Shown: positions 24,581 to 31,928 of the stretch, one piece after another
How positions within the stretch are numbered: the stretch's first letter is position 1
Layout: every line of letters begins with the position of its first letter
Source of the DNA: Salinicoccus albus DSM 19776
GTDB lineage: Bacteria > Bacillota > Bacilli > Staphylococcales > Salinicoccaceae
Length of the DNA: 35,218 nt
Direction: 5' to 3'
Assembly: GCF_000385175.1 (NCBI RefSeq)
Contig: NZ_ARQJ01000012.1
Span: 1 to 35,218, forward strand
Position numbers and translations under genes: made by a program
The notes under the pieces: model-generated
Told to the model about the DNA's origin: nothing
Database searches by the model: none
The model's input: only the letters and a program-made list of their open reading frames with translations

Positions 24581-25087
24581 ATGGACTGGTTACATGTCTT
24601 AAGTACAGCTATAGGTACTCTTGCTGGAACTTTATTGACTGTGATAGTAGCTTGGTGTATCTACAAAAAAGAGAAAAAAGACATCGCTGAAAGAAACAGA
24701 AAACAACATATCGTAGATACAGCTAATAGATCTATACAATTAATAAGTAGTATTAATGCTACTATAATTAATTTAAATTCAACAGCTCCTGAAATTAAGA
24801 AAGATTTAACAAATAGTAGTTTGTATTCAGAATTTAACAAGAGTGCATCAAACGCTGACATGTCAGTTGCAGAGTTGGAGAATAACTTATTAATTCTCGA
24901 AAATATTAGTAAATACGAGTTAGTTGAGAAGGGTCAACCATACATCAATAAAGCCACTCAACTAATATTCGGAGAAATGTTCTACAATGAAGAGAAAATG
25001 GTAAGTGAGAAGATTGATAATATCAGAATCCAAGGCGATAAATTGGTCAAGGTACTGCAAGTTATACTAAAAGAAAATATAGAATAA
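24581..25087 (+). CDS. Single-pass membrane protein with coiled-coil domain, probable moron
   Basis: 168 residues. Residues about 8-28 form one membrane helix (AIGTLAGTLLTVIVAWCIYK), followed by a basic patch and a soluble helical region (DIAERNRKQHIVDTANRSIQ, then AELENNLLILENISKYELVE). ATG 24581 has AAGGGGGG ahead. AT-rich, with its own candidate promoter and a terminator, set between tail and lysis genes. This is typical of lysogenic-conversion genes. I do not recognise the family; spanin or holin roles are less likely given the isolation. Confidence 0.72.
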   Translation: MDWLHVLSTAIGTLAGTLLTVIVAWCIYKKEKKDIAERNRKQHIVDTANRSIQLISSINATIINLNSTAPEIKKDLTNSSLYSEFNKSASNADMSVAELENNLLILENISKYELVEKGQPYINKATQLIFGEMFYNEEKMVSEKIDNIRIQGDKLVKVLQVILKENIE

Positions 25088-25097
25088 ATTCAAGAAA

Positions 25098-25122
25098 ACA
25101 CCTCTCTGCAGGTGTCTTTTTT
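25098..25122 (+). terminator. Terminator, near-duplicate of the one at 22258
   Basis: ACACCT (25098-25103) pairs with AGGTGT (25110-25115) around CTCTGC, then C and TTTTTT. It ends the moron transcript ahead of the lysis genes. Confidence 0.82.
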
Positions 25123-25189
25123 ATGCTCCAAATACCAGGTGACTGTCGAGAGGTAGCCACCATTTTTATTTTAAAGGGGTGATTCGCGT

Positions 25190-25375
25190 GTGAAAAATGA
25201 ACATGAAAAAACAGTGCAGAATGTATTCCGACGAGAAAAAGTGAAGGTATTGATCTATCCGCTCGTTATCGCTTCCATTCTGTACGGATTACAGCTCGGC
25301 ATATTTACAGACATTTTAGACCGCTACCGTGTCTATATGCTGGTTAGTGATTATGTCAGTCATGCGGCGGTTTGA
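25190..25375 (+). CDS. Small membrane protein of the lysis region (61 aa)
   Basis: GTG 25190 with AAAGGGGTG ahead. A charged N-terminus (KNEHEKTVQNVFRREKVK) is followed by one membrane helix (VLIYPLVIASILYGLQLGIF) and a short tail. It precedes the other small membrane genes and the holin, so a lysis role is possible. A second GTG at 25188 overlaps in another frame. Family unknown. Confidence 0.62.
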   Translation: MKNEHEKTVQNVFRREKVKVLIYPLVIASILYGLQLGIFTDILDRYRVYMLVSDYVSHAAV

Positions 25376-25412
25376 TGGTGTATCTGTCTTACTCTTTGAC
25401 AAGGCGGGTGTA

Positions 25413-25664
25413 ATGATGTGGCCAGAAAGTTTAACGCCGATAATCGCCGGTATACTTGGCGGTTTGTTTGGATTGGGGAGTAATTGGATCAGCGGTTTGC
25501 CAAAGCGGGAGAGTAATAATATAAAGCGTGTCAATGACATCGTGCAGCACTACGAAAATATGCATCAGAATTGCGAAGCACGGTATGAGCGGGCGTGCAA
25601 AGAGAATAAGCGGTTGAGAGATAAAATAAAAGAGTTAAAAGAGCAAAACAACGAAGGGAGGTGA
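25413..25664 (+). CDS. Membrane protein with C-terminal coiled coil (83 aa)
   Basis: ATG 25413 or 25416 behind GGCGGG; the longer frame from 25329 runs back over the previous gene without a site. N-terminal hydrophobic helix (LTPIIAGILGGLFGLGSNWI), then a charged coiled coil (NNIKRVNDIVQHYENMHQNC, NKRLRDKIKELKEQNNEGR). It resembles small phage proteins that sit beside holins and help membrane lysis, but no family is recognised. The next gene begins 4 bases after the stop. Confidence 0.65.
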   Translation: MMWPESLTPIIAGILGGLFGLGSNWISGLPKRESNNIKRVNDIVQHYENMHQNCEARYERACKENKRLRDKIKELKEQNNEGR

Positions 25665-25668
25665 GTAA

Positions 25669-25917
25669 ATGAATATCAACTGGAGAGTGAGAGTGCAGAA
25701 AAAATCATTTTGGGTATCCATTATATCCGCTTTGATTGTTTTTGCGAATTCAATCGCATCAGCGCTAGGATTTGACTTAGTACCGTTGACGGACACACTG
25801 GAAACAGCACTTATGGCGCTGCTTAATGTACTTGTGGTAGCGGGTGTCATAGAGGATATGACCACAAGAGGCTATCAGGACAGCGAACAGGCAAAAGGAT
25901 ATACAACGCCGAAGTAA
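25669..25917 (+). CDS. Holin, phi LC3 type
   Basis: 82 residues. The start (INWRVRVQKKSFWVSIISAL) and the end (VVAGVIEDMTTRGYQDSEQA) match the phage holin family typified by phi LC3: two membrane helices and a conserved TTxG-DS tail. It opens the membrane for the endolysin. Strong GGGAGGTGAG ahead of ATG 25669. A weak TACAC/GTGTA hairpin with T6 follows at 25923-25943. Confidence 0.9.
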   Translation: MNINWRVRVQKKSFWVSIISALIVFANSIASALGFDLVPLTDTLETALMALLNVLVVAGVIEDMTTRGYQDSEQAKGYTTPK

Positions 25918-25969
25918 GCATCTACACAGTAGGTGTATTTTTTATGGTTTATTTTAAGGAGGTGCTTAA

Positions 25970-27553
25970 TTGAGCTTTTTGTCAAAAATTAAACAAGATG
26001 CTATCGATGATTATGCAGATAGCAATGTCCTGCCGTCTATCACCGGGGCACAAGCAGTACTGGAATCAGCGCGCGGTACCTCGGAGTTGGCCAAAAATGC
26101 TAACAATTTGTTTGGGATCAAAGGGGGATATAAAGGAAAATCTTACACGATAGAGACAAACGAGTACATTGATGGTGAATGGACGACCGTTGATGCCGCA
26201 TTTAAAAAATATCCGTCCTATAAAGCGTCCATCGCCGATCATGGCAACTTTTTTACGTCCACACCGTGGCGCACTCAGAACTACGCTGCAGTGTTGAAAG
26301 CTGTGGATTACGTCACACAGGCCAAAGCGCTGCAGTCCAGCGGCTATGCCACAGATCCTGGTTATGCTGACAAGCTGATTAGATTGATTGAATCTGAAGG
26401 GCTAACAGATTGGGACGAAATCGTAATAAATAATAGTAAAGGAAGTGAGAAAATGGGGCGAACAATCGCTCTTGATATTGGCCATGGCGTGAATACATTT
26501 CCAAGCAATGGTAAGGGTGTATATCGCAATGGCCAAGGATACGCAGAATTTAGTTTTAACAATAAACTAGCTAAACGCATTAAGCCGCTTTTGGAGCACA
26601 ACGGCTTTAATGTCATCATGGCACAACCGTTTGACAGCAACGATGTTGGACTTGTTAGACGTACTAATTATTACGACGCACAAGGTGCAGATTTAGGACT
26701 ATCCATCCATGCGAACGCCGGAAATCCAGACGTTGGCGGCCGGTGTGCGTTTTATTGGCACACTAGTAGTCAAGGACAACAGTTCGCAACGAGTATCATC
26801 AATAACATGACAGATATGGGTTATGGGATTCATGGCAATGGATTGCACGCCTCACAGTATGGCTCATGGACGAATCTCCACATGATAAGAGAATGTACAA
26901 CTTTCCCTATGGTTCTCGTAGAACATGGATTTATGACAAATGATTTAGATTTCCCGCTCATCTTTGGTAATCGTCAATCCCAATATATTGAGGATATGGC
27001 AACAGCGGATGTCAAAGCGGTATGCGACTACTTTAATGTTGCATTCAGCAAATCGGAATCTGAACCATCCACACCTGAAGCGAGCGGAGACACCTATACA
27101 GTCAAAAAAGGTGACACACTTTGGGGCATTGCAAATGCGAATGGTGTGAGTGTGGCAAACCTTAAATCCTGGAATAATCTATCATCTAATACTATTTCCG
27201 TTGGGCAGATATTAAGCCTCAAAAAACTATCTGGCAGTGACACGCCGAAATTGACTGGCGATTGGAACAATAATAATCAAACTGGGGCTCTTTGGGCGCC
27301 AGCTGAAGCAACATTTACAGTTGGCAGCGAACCGATATATGTCCGTCAAGACAGCCCGTCTCTTAACGCTCCTTATCCAGCAACCGCACAGGTATCGCCT
27401 GGGACTGAGGTTAAAGTTGTGGAAATGGCAATCAATGAAGGCTATAAATGGGGATGTTACCGCACGTCTCAGGGTGGCATCAGATATCTGCCAACAGCAG
27501 AAGGGACATCCAGGAGTAGTATTTTTGAGAACGACTACGGCACATTCAGCTAA
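25970..27553 (+). CDS. Multidomain endolysin (glucosaminidase + amidase_3 + LysM + SH3b)
   Basis: 527 residues, TTG 25970 behind AAGGAGGTG. Residues about 1-150 are a FlgJ/glucosaminidase-like domain (ITGAQAVLESARGTSELAKN, NNLFGIKGGYKG). About 162-355 is a zinc amidase (TIALDIGHGVN, SIHANAGNPD, MVLVEHGFMTN) cutting the N-acetylmuramoyl-L-alanine bond. About 372-416 is LysM (YTVKKGDTLWGIANANGVSV). About 440-525 is an SH3b-type wall-binding domain (ALWAPAEATFTVGSEPIYVR). Four domains are many for a phage lysin. An internal start at ATG 26453 with its own ribosome site may yield an amidase-LysM-SH3b form. Confidence 0.93.
   Translation: MSFLSKIKQDAIDDYADSNVLPSITGAQAVLESARGTSELAKNANNLFGIKGGYKGKSYTIETNEYIDGEWTTVDAAFKKYPSYKASIADHGNFFTSTPWRTQNYAAVLKAVDYVTQAKALQSSGYATDPGYADKLIRLIESEGLTDWDEIVINNSKGSEKMGRTIALDIGHGVNTFPSNGKGVYRNGQGYAEFSFNNKLAKRIKPLLEHNGFNVIMAQPFDSNDVGLVRRTNYYDAQGADLGLSIHANAGNPDVGGRCAFYWHTSSQGQQFATSIINNMTDMGYGIHGNGLHASQYGSWTNLHMIRECTTFPMVLVEHGFMTNDLDFPLIFGNRQSQYIEDMATADVKAVCDYFNVAFSKSESEPSTPEASGDTYTVKKGDTLWGIANANGVSVANLKSWNNLSSNTISVGQILSLKKLSGSDTPKLTGDWNNNNQTGALWAPAEATFTVGSEPIYVRQDSPSLNAPYPATAQVSPGTEVKVVEMAINEGYKWGCYRTSQGGIRYLPTAEGTSRSSIFENDYGTFS
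26438..26455 (+). promoter_or_regulatory. Internal ribosome site and start in the endolysin gene
   Basis: AAAGGAAGTGAG at 26438-26449 lies just before in-frame ATG 26453, which begins MGRTIALDIGHG exactly at the amidase domain. Translation here would give a 366-residue protein lacking the glucosaminidase domain. Dual starts are known in some phage lysins; here it is inferred from site and spacing. Confidence 0.6.
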
Positions 27554-27645
27554 ACGACAATAAACACTACACTATGTAATGCAGGCAAGGCTTTACACAC
27601 CTTGTCCTAAAACCTGTGGGACTGACCCCCCTGCAGGTTATACAT

Positions 27646-27679
27646 AAAAAAAGCCGATACAGTTTCCGCTGCACCGGCT
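27646..27679 (-). terminator. Terminator (minus strand)
   Basis: GCCGGTGCAG/CTGTATCGGC forms a 10-bp stem with two wobble pairs around CGGAAA, followed on the minus strand by seven Ts. It serves the candidate sRNA and perhaps the abi gene. The other strand has no T run. Confidence 0.8.
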
Positions 27680-27779
27680 CAAAGGTTATGTTCCATATAT
27701 GGTTATAGCAAGTTTAATAGGTATTGCTAGTTAGTAATGTGTTGTTTACGACTCCGTGGTTGTGGCCGACCGGGGGGAA
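27646..27779 (-). ncRNA. Candidate prophage small RNA (minus strand)
   Basis: On the minus strand an extended -10 (TGCTATACT, hexamer at 27786-27791) is followed by about 130 bases with no ORF and then a good terminator. The RNA would begin near 27779 with a C6 run inside a TGTGTT...AACACA stem (GGTCG/CGACC nearby). A TAGCAA/TTGCTA hairpin comes next, then the terminator. C-rich loops are typical of staphylococcal regulatory RNAs, and prophage-borne ones such as SprX lie near lysis genes. Identity with any of these is not claimed. It could instead be part of the 3' region of the abi mRNA. Confidence 0.45.
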
Positions 27780-27841
27780 ACACATAGTATAGCATAACAA
27801 AGGTGGGTTAATAGATTTAAAGAGAAATATATGATTTAGCT

Positions 27842-28837
27842 TTAAACTGAAGCTAAATATTTAGATACACGTTCCATAATATTTTCAGGCAAGTCTAAAA
27901 TTTCATATACTGTCATTCCATTTATATAAACATTAGCAGAATAGTCGTTCATGTTAACATAAGGCGATAATATCAAAATGAACTCTGCTAAAAATTTATG
28001 CAACAATTTTTTATCTTGAGTGTATTTGAGAATGAGATTTATAACTCCAAGAAGATCTTGTGTACCTCTATTTTTGTGTAAGTCTCGTTGTGATAATAAA
28101 GTTTCTCCGAAAAAATGCTTGGAAGATTCTCTATGAAGATAATTACGTATTTTTTCTTTGAAATCTCTTTTACCGTGAGCAGCAATATTACGATACTCTC
28201 TCAGAAAGTTAAAAGAGTGGTGAAAGAAAGCTTCGTGAAATTCTTTATACAATAAAGAATTGGAAAAGTAGTCTTTAAGTAGCTCTTCTTTTAAGTTTTT
28301 AGGTAAGATATTAGCCCATGAAATTGTGTCGTTAAATGAAATGTCCTGAACTACAATCCATGGTGGTACGTTTTTTTTGCTATGTTTAAAATAATGTGTT
28401 ACAGAAGTTTCTTTACAATTATCAATTAAATCAGTGATATTATTTAAAGTTCTGTATCTTAAGTTTTTATAATCTATGTAATTTTTCCCGAATAAATACT
28501 CTTGCCGATAAACCCCAAATTCTCTTGCAACAATATGGGCTAACCGTGAGCGTAGAGACTTTTCAATATATAGAATATATTTGAAAACTAGAGAAGAAAT
28601 ATCAGAATATAAATAGTATGTATCTGTGAAATCATCAAAGGTTGTACCCTCAATCATTCTATCAGTTTGGCCATCTTCAAGAAAATACCTTTTATATCCA
28701 TTTAACAAAGTGTAATAAGAATGATTCTTAAGATCTAACTTTGCATGGAGCTCATCATGAATTAAAATATTTTTATCTTTTATTTCTTCGATAAGCTCTT
28801 GATAATGTAGAAAGGGTACTTCATCTAAACTAGACAT
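27842..28837 (-). CDS. Abi_2/AbiF-type HEPN abortive-infection protein
   Basis: 331 residues. Two RX4H motifs typical of HEPN ribonucleases: R96-H101 in EKSLRSRLAH, and R216-N217...H221 in FLREYRNIAAHGKR. Size, helical nature, the N-terminal YYTLLNGYKRYFLED and the YILYIEKSLRS segment match the Abi_2 (AbiD/AbiF) family of Gram-positive phage-defence proteins, which likely cut RNA on infection. ATG 28837 lies 12 bases after GGAGG, which is buried in a terminator hairpin. The gene is on the minus strand at the right end of the prophage, opposite the lytic genes, as expected for a gene active in the lysogen. Confidence 0.88.
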   Translation of the reverse strand: MSSLDEVPFLHYQELIEEIKDKNILIHDELHAKLDLKNHSYYTLLNGYKRYFLEDGQTDRMIEGTTFDDFTDTYYLYSDISSLVFKYILYIEKSLRSRLAHIVAREFGVYRQEYLFGKNYIDYKNLRYRTLNNITDLIDNCKETSVTHYFKHSKKNVPPWIVVQDISFNDTISWANILPKNLKEELLKDYFSNSLLYKEFHEAFFHHSFNFLREYRNIAAHGKRDFKEKIRNYLHRESSKHFFGETLLSQRDLHKNRGTQDLLGVINLILKYTQDKKLLHKFLAEFILILSPYVNMNDYSANVYINGMTVYEILDLPENIMERVSKYLASV

Positions 28838-28903
28838 AAAAAAACGGAGCCTCCTAAATAATTGGGAGAACTCCGTACCGAGCTTATCGCCGGCATTTCA
28901 GTT
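28838..28903 (-). ncRNA. Short RNA upstream of the HEPN gene, terminator at the gene's start
   Basis: Its promoter (see next entry) starts transcription about 65 bases before the abi ATG. The RNA has a GCCG/CGGT hairpin and then ACGGAG (28844-28849) pairing with CTCCGT (28871-28876), with inner CTCC/GGAG, followed by seven Ts that touch the ATG. The abi GGAGG lies in this stem. Rfam holds an AbiF RNA motif upstream of abiF genes, and this arrangement fits it, though no covariance search was run. The RNA could be the antitoxin-like partner, with abi read only on read-through. Confidence 0.65.
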
Positions 28904-28909
28904 ATCCCT

Positions 28910-28937
28910 ATTATATCATCTATGAAAATTGCGTCAA
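28910..28937 (-). promoter_or_regulatory. Strong promoter for the HEPN-associated RNA
   Basis: On the minus strand TTGACG (28932-28937) and TATAAT (28910-28915) are 16 bp apart, close to the sigma-A consensus. Transcription should start near 28903. Its -35 lies a few bases beyond the stop of the preceding minus-strand gene. Confidence 0.75.
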
Positions 28938-28940
28938 GTT

Positions 28941-29372
28941 TTAATATTCAATTAGTTCTAATATGTCTCCAATTTTTACTGGTGAATCAGTAAATTTAGA
29001 ACTTAAGTCTGTAATATCCTCTTTAAGGATATTTAGTTTATTTTGTTCCTGTCCTCCGATTATATCCATATTATCAATTAGTGATTTTGTGCTAGCTAAC
29101 GTAAGCTCCGCAGCATAATTTCTATAATACGTAGGGGATTCACAGTAAGAAAACTTATCTTTTACCTTCTTTACTACAACTTTGCCTTTATATCCTGGGA
29201 AACTCCCTAATATCTCATCTGTATCTGGATCTTTAATTACCCTTCCATGGATGTCTACTATATAAAATGCTTGCCCTTGTTGAATACCATCAAGTTTTCC
29301 AGCATTTATAATTACTTCAGTTTCACTAAGAATTGTAGCAATTTTAACTTTCTTTTTAAGTTCATTGTTCAT
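28941..29372 (-). CDS. FlgT C-domain-like small protein, unknown role
   Basis: 143 residues. The first ~60 residues (KIATILSETEVIINAGKLDG, IQQGQAFYIVDIHGRVIKDP) resemble the beta-barrel of FlgT-C domains, with a DPDTDEILG motif. The C-terminal part is helical and acidic. Gram-positive phages do not carry flagella, so the fold is probably borrowed. It lies 5' of the HEPN RNA promoter and could be transcribed with it. No signal peptide. A cofactor in defence is only speculation. Confidence 0.65.
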   Translation of the reverse strand: MNNELKKKVKIATILSETEVIINAGKLDGIQQGQAFYIVDIHGRVIKDPDTDEILGSFPGYKGKVVVKKVKDKFSYCESPTYYRNYAAELTLASTKSLIDNMDIIGGQEQNKLNILKEDITDLSSKFTDSPVKIGDILELIEY

Positions 29373-29567
29373 TCAAATCAAGCCTTTCAAGAAACTTTAT
29401 AATTTAGTACTGAGTTGAAGCTTTTTGAATTACAGTTAATTATATCACTTAAAACGAATTTAAAAAATAATCAAAGTTATAATTAATACTCATGTAGAGG
29501 GTGGTTTCTTTATTTTCAGTATACCTACGAGATCACATGAGGTATTATTATCTCAAGGAGTGATCAC

Positions 29568-29789
29568 ATGGATTTACATATAAACGAACATTACATCATG
29601 CTGAACCAACAACTGCTGCATGATATGGTAACCGGAAAAATTGATAAAGATGATACTGTTTATTACACAATGGAAAATGAGTTGATCAATAATTATTATT
29701 CAGACATCAATGCTGTGCCTGGTCAGATGGCTGGCATGATGACTGCGATGGAATTAAGTGAAACGTTGCTGAATTCACAGTTTAAATGA
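29568..29789 (+). CDS. Small acidic protein (73 aa), unknown
   Basis: ATG 29568 behind CAAGGAG. The sequence (MDLHINEHYIMLNQQLLHDM, then VYYTMENELINNYYSD) is helical, with no Cys or membrane segment. It is closed by a strong terminator and stands divergent from the FlgT-C-like gene. The 195-base gap before it holds AT-rich promoter-like sequence only. Family not recognised. Confidence 0.65.
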   Translation: MDLHINEHYIMLNQQLLHDMVTGKIDKDDTVYYTMENELINNYYSDINAVPGQMAGMMTAMELSETLLNSQFK

Positions 29790-29797
29790 ACAGAAAA

Positions 29798-29828
29798 GCC
29801 ACTTACTATTTAAAGTAGGTGGCTTTGT
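29798..29828. terminator. Bidirectional terminator
   Basis: AGCCACTTACT (29798-29808) pairs with AGTAGGTGGCT (29815-29825), 11 bp with one wobble pair, flanked by A and T runs. It separates the convergent 73-aa gene and DUF4352 remnant. Confidence 0.88.
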
Positions 29829-29833
29829 CTTTA

Positions 29834-30345
29834 TTAATTTAAGTTTATTAATCCGGTTTCTGTACCAAACATTCCTGATTGTACTTGCAATTGTTTTTCT
29901 GTATTATCAATCACTTCTTGTGTGACATCATACACAATTAATGCGTCTCTTGATGAACCTGGGTTAATTTCTTCGGCGAGTAAACCGAGGTCGTCCGGGC
30001 TGTTTGCTTGGTTAGCATAAGTAGATGCAGTTGTGTCAGGTTCAAAAACTCTTTCGCCATCTACTATCTTGAAGTAGTCACTCATCATCATCGCTGCCTC
30101 ATTCTGATTATTAGTTACGGAAACATCTAATATCAAATATGTATCATTCGCAGTAGATGTAAGAGCATTACCGACAGTATTTTGTTGGTGCCAATCATTA
30201 ACAGTAAATTCAATGTTATCTACAACTAATGTTTCGCCTATACCTACAACTTTTTCAGCTGCCTCTTCTTCAGTGGATTCCTCTTCAGTGGATGCTTCAC
30301 TTGTTTGTGTTTCAGCAGGCGCTTCAGATATGACCACCGAGTAAT
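29834..30345 (-). pseudogene. DUF4352-type extracellular protein lacking its N-terminus
   Basis: The minus-strand frame ends LNLN at 29834 and contains a Glu/Ser/Thr-rich linker (ASTEEESTEEEAAEK) followed by a beta-rich domain (GETLVVDNIEFTVNDWHQQN, TYLILDVSVTNNQN, LIVYDV) like the DUF4352 fold of Gram-positive lipoproteins. The expected signal peptide with lipobox is absent: the frame continues upstream to 30481 only by reading through the integrase remnant out of register. The 5' part was probably lost when a mobile element inserted at about 30345. Confidence 0.75.
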
Positions 30346-30348
30346 CAT

Positions 30349-30700
30349 TTATAACTCTGAAATTGCATCTTTTTCTGTGCTTGGATAAAGGTGTCCATAT
30401 ACTTTTTCTATTGTAATGGATGACGAATGTCCCAGGCGTTTTGCAAGTGTTTCCCGATCCATCCTCAGACGATTGATACAATCTGAAGCATGAGAATGTC
30501 TAAATTCGTAAATCTTTATTCTTTTTAAATCAGTTTCTTTAACAATCGCATCGTACATTTTGGCGATAGTTGTTTCACCGATAGACTGATAAAATGATCC
30601 GAATACTACATAGTCATCGTTATAAGGATAGTTTGCTTTGTGCCATTCTTTAGATTCTTCCGTAAATTTCAAGTATAAGTTAGCCACTCGCCCCGCCCAC
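30349..30700 (-). pseudogene. Tyrosine integrase, C-terminal fragment
   Basis: About 115 recognisable codons: LYLKFTEESKEWHKANYPYN, a second catalytic box RIKIYEFRHSHASDCINRLR, LAKRLGHSSSITIEKVYGHLY with the nucleophile Tyr. The N-terminal DNA-binding half and first catalytic Arg are missing. Residues before LYLKFTEES do not look like integrase, so the break is near 30700. The box reads YEFRH rather than the usual HDLRH. It lies directly next to the headless DUF4352 gene, as integrase ends often lie next to an att site. Probably a dead element, not this prophage's working integrase. Confidence 0.85.
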
Positions 30701-30707
30701 GGTATGA

Positions 30708-30860
30708 GCACATTGTGAACGGGTGGGGCTATCAAAGGACGTGCAGACAGAGTATAAACTGGCAGCAAAACAATTAAGTGATGATTCTGATTTTCCTTAT
30801 AAAGTGGTGTGCTGGGTTCAAGACAGCGATGTGAAAATGGGTTATAAACCATATAAATAA
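30708..30860 (+). pseudogene. C-terminal fragment of an unknown protein
   Basis: A + strand frame open from 30708 to TAA 30858-30860 reads ERVGLSKDVQTEYKLAAKQL, then SDDSDFPYKVVCWVQDSDVK and GYKPYK. It has the look of a genuine C-terminus but no ribosome site. Its left edge coincides with the right edge of the integrase fragment, so a deletion fused two broken genes near 30700. Family unknown. Confidence 0.45.
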
Positions 30861-31092
30861 ATGAATCGACCTCACAGAATGGACTGTGGGAAGCGTTTAA
30901 TAGTATATATGATGGATAGGGCGTTAATTATCTGAAGCCTGTCAGGATGTTTTATTTGAGCTTAAGGAGCGATTATTATAAACTTCAATATCTTGCAATA
31001 AAACTTTGAGTTTTTCTCTAGATTATGGGGTATAAGTGTAATATAATAAGTGTACTAGAAATAATACGTAACCAATGTAAGGAGGTGTTGAA

Positions 31093-31347
31093 ATGTTAAG
31101 TATGGCATTCAGAAAAGTGTATCTGCAGTGGTTGCAGGTAAAGCATGTAAAAGAAGGCAGTAACAGGGAAAGAACAGAGTTACAAAAAGAAGTGTTAAGG
31201 TATTTGTTAACTCATCCTGGTAAATTAGTTTCTTCTGAACGTGTAAACTATCCGAAAAACTATGCTAAGTATCTTAATGTTTTAACATCGAATGTTAAAA
31301 ATGATAGACTCTATGAAATCAGCAAGAAGAGGTTGAAAAGTGTTTAA
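31093..31347 (+). CDS. Partner of a nucleotidyltransferase gene (84 aa), possible antitoxin/regulator
   Basis: ATG 31093 behind a strong AAGGAGGTG. The protein is basic, Arg/Lys-rich and helical (FRKVYLQWLQVKHVKEGSNR, LQKEVLRYLLTHPGKLVSSE). It overlaps the following gene by 8 bases, so the two are coupled. The pairing of a small basic protein with a nucleotidyltransferase-fold protein resembles AbiE/MNT-type toxin-antitoxin pairs, but no family is recognised. TATAAT at 31042-31047 may be the -10; the -35 is unclear. Confidence 0.68.
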   Translation: MLSMAFRKVYLQWLQVKHVKEGSNRERTELQKEVLRYLLTHPGKLVSSERVNYPKNYAKYLNVLTSNVKNDRLYEISKKRLKSV

Positions 31348-31861
31348 TCTATACGAAGATGCTAAGGAACGCTATGAAATCCTTAATGATATATTAAAGG
31401 AAGAAGGCATAACCGGCATAGAACTTATTGTTATCGGCGGAGAAGTAGGACGAACATTGTTAGGAGAAAGTGAATATAGATCCACTTTGGATATTGATGT
31501 TATATCTGAGCAAGATCTGCCGCTGGAAGTGATTGAAAAGTTAAATGAAGCGGGTCTTGAATATGTGGGAGTGTTGGAAACACCACCGCCGGAAGATATG
31601 GAAGAAGCGCATACAGTACGCTTCTCCAATCTTACCATTCATTATCCATCTATAGAGGATTTCGCATTGAGCAAACTCATGACCACAAGAGGAAAAGATG
31701 ACAATGATTTAAGGAATTATCCAATCTTAGATTCTTGTGATATAGATGAATTAAAATGTAGAATAAAAGAGTATAGAACGTATACGTTGAATCCTAACAA
31801 TCCAGATTACAACTTTGCGAATTTAGACGAATACCTCAAAGTTAGAGGTATTAAGCATTAA
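31340..31861 (+). CDS. Nucleotidyltransferase-fold protein (DUF6036-like)
   Basis: 173 residues; GTG 31340 overlapping the previous gene. The N-terminal region has VIGGEVGRTLLGESEYRSTL and DIDVI, the GG-(x)n-DxD pattern of nucleotidyltransferases such as MNT/AbiEii and DUF6036 proteins, followed by HTVRFSNLTIHYPSIEDFAL and a Lys/Thr-rich segment. Such proteins can add nucleotides to RNA or proteins in toxin-antitoxin and defence pairs. Whether this one is toxin, antitoxin or a housekeeping enzyme cannot be told from sequence. Confidence 0.75.
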   Translation: MFNLYEDAKERYEILNDILKEEGITGIELIVIGGEVGRTLLGESEYRSTLDIDVISEQDLPLEVIEKLNEAGLEYVGVLETPPPEDMEEAHTVRFSNLTIHYPSIEDFALSKLMTTRGKDDNDLRNYPILDSCDIDELKCRIKEYRTYTLNPNNPDYNFANLDEYLKVRGIKH

Positions 31862-31928
31862 AAAACGTCACTCACACGTCACTAAAATTATATAAAAGTT
31901 ATCATATCAATGTTTCCAGAAGTATAGA

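Noticed and set aside
27554-27841. Fst/SprG-type type I toxin-antitoxin
   Set aside because: The terminator has a T run on one strand only and no hydrophobic ~30-residue toxin frame with a start is present on either strand.
30349-30852. Intact 167-aa integrase
   Set aside because: Only the C-terminal catalytic part is recognisable; residues before about 30700 are unrelated and there is no N-terminal domain.
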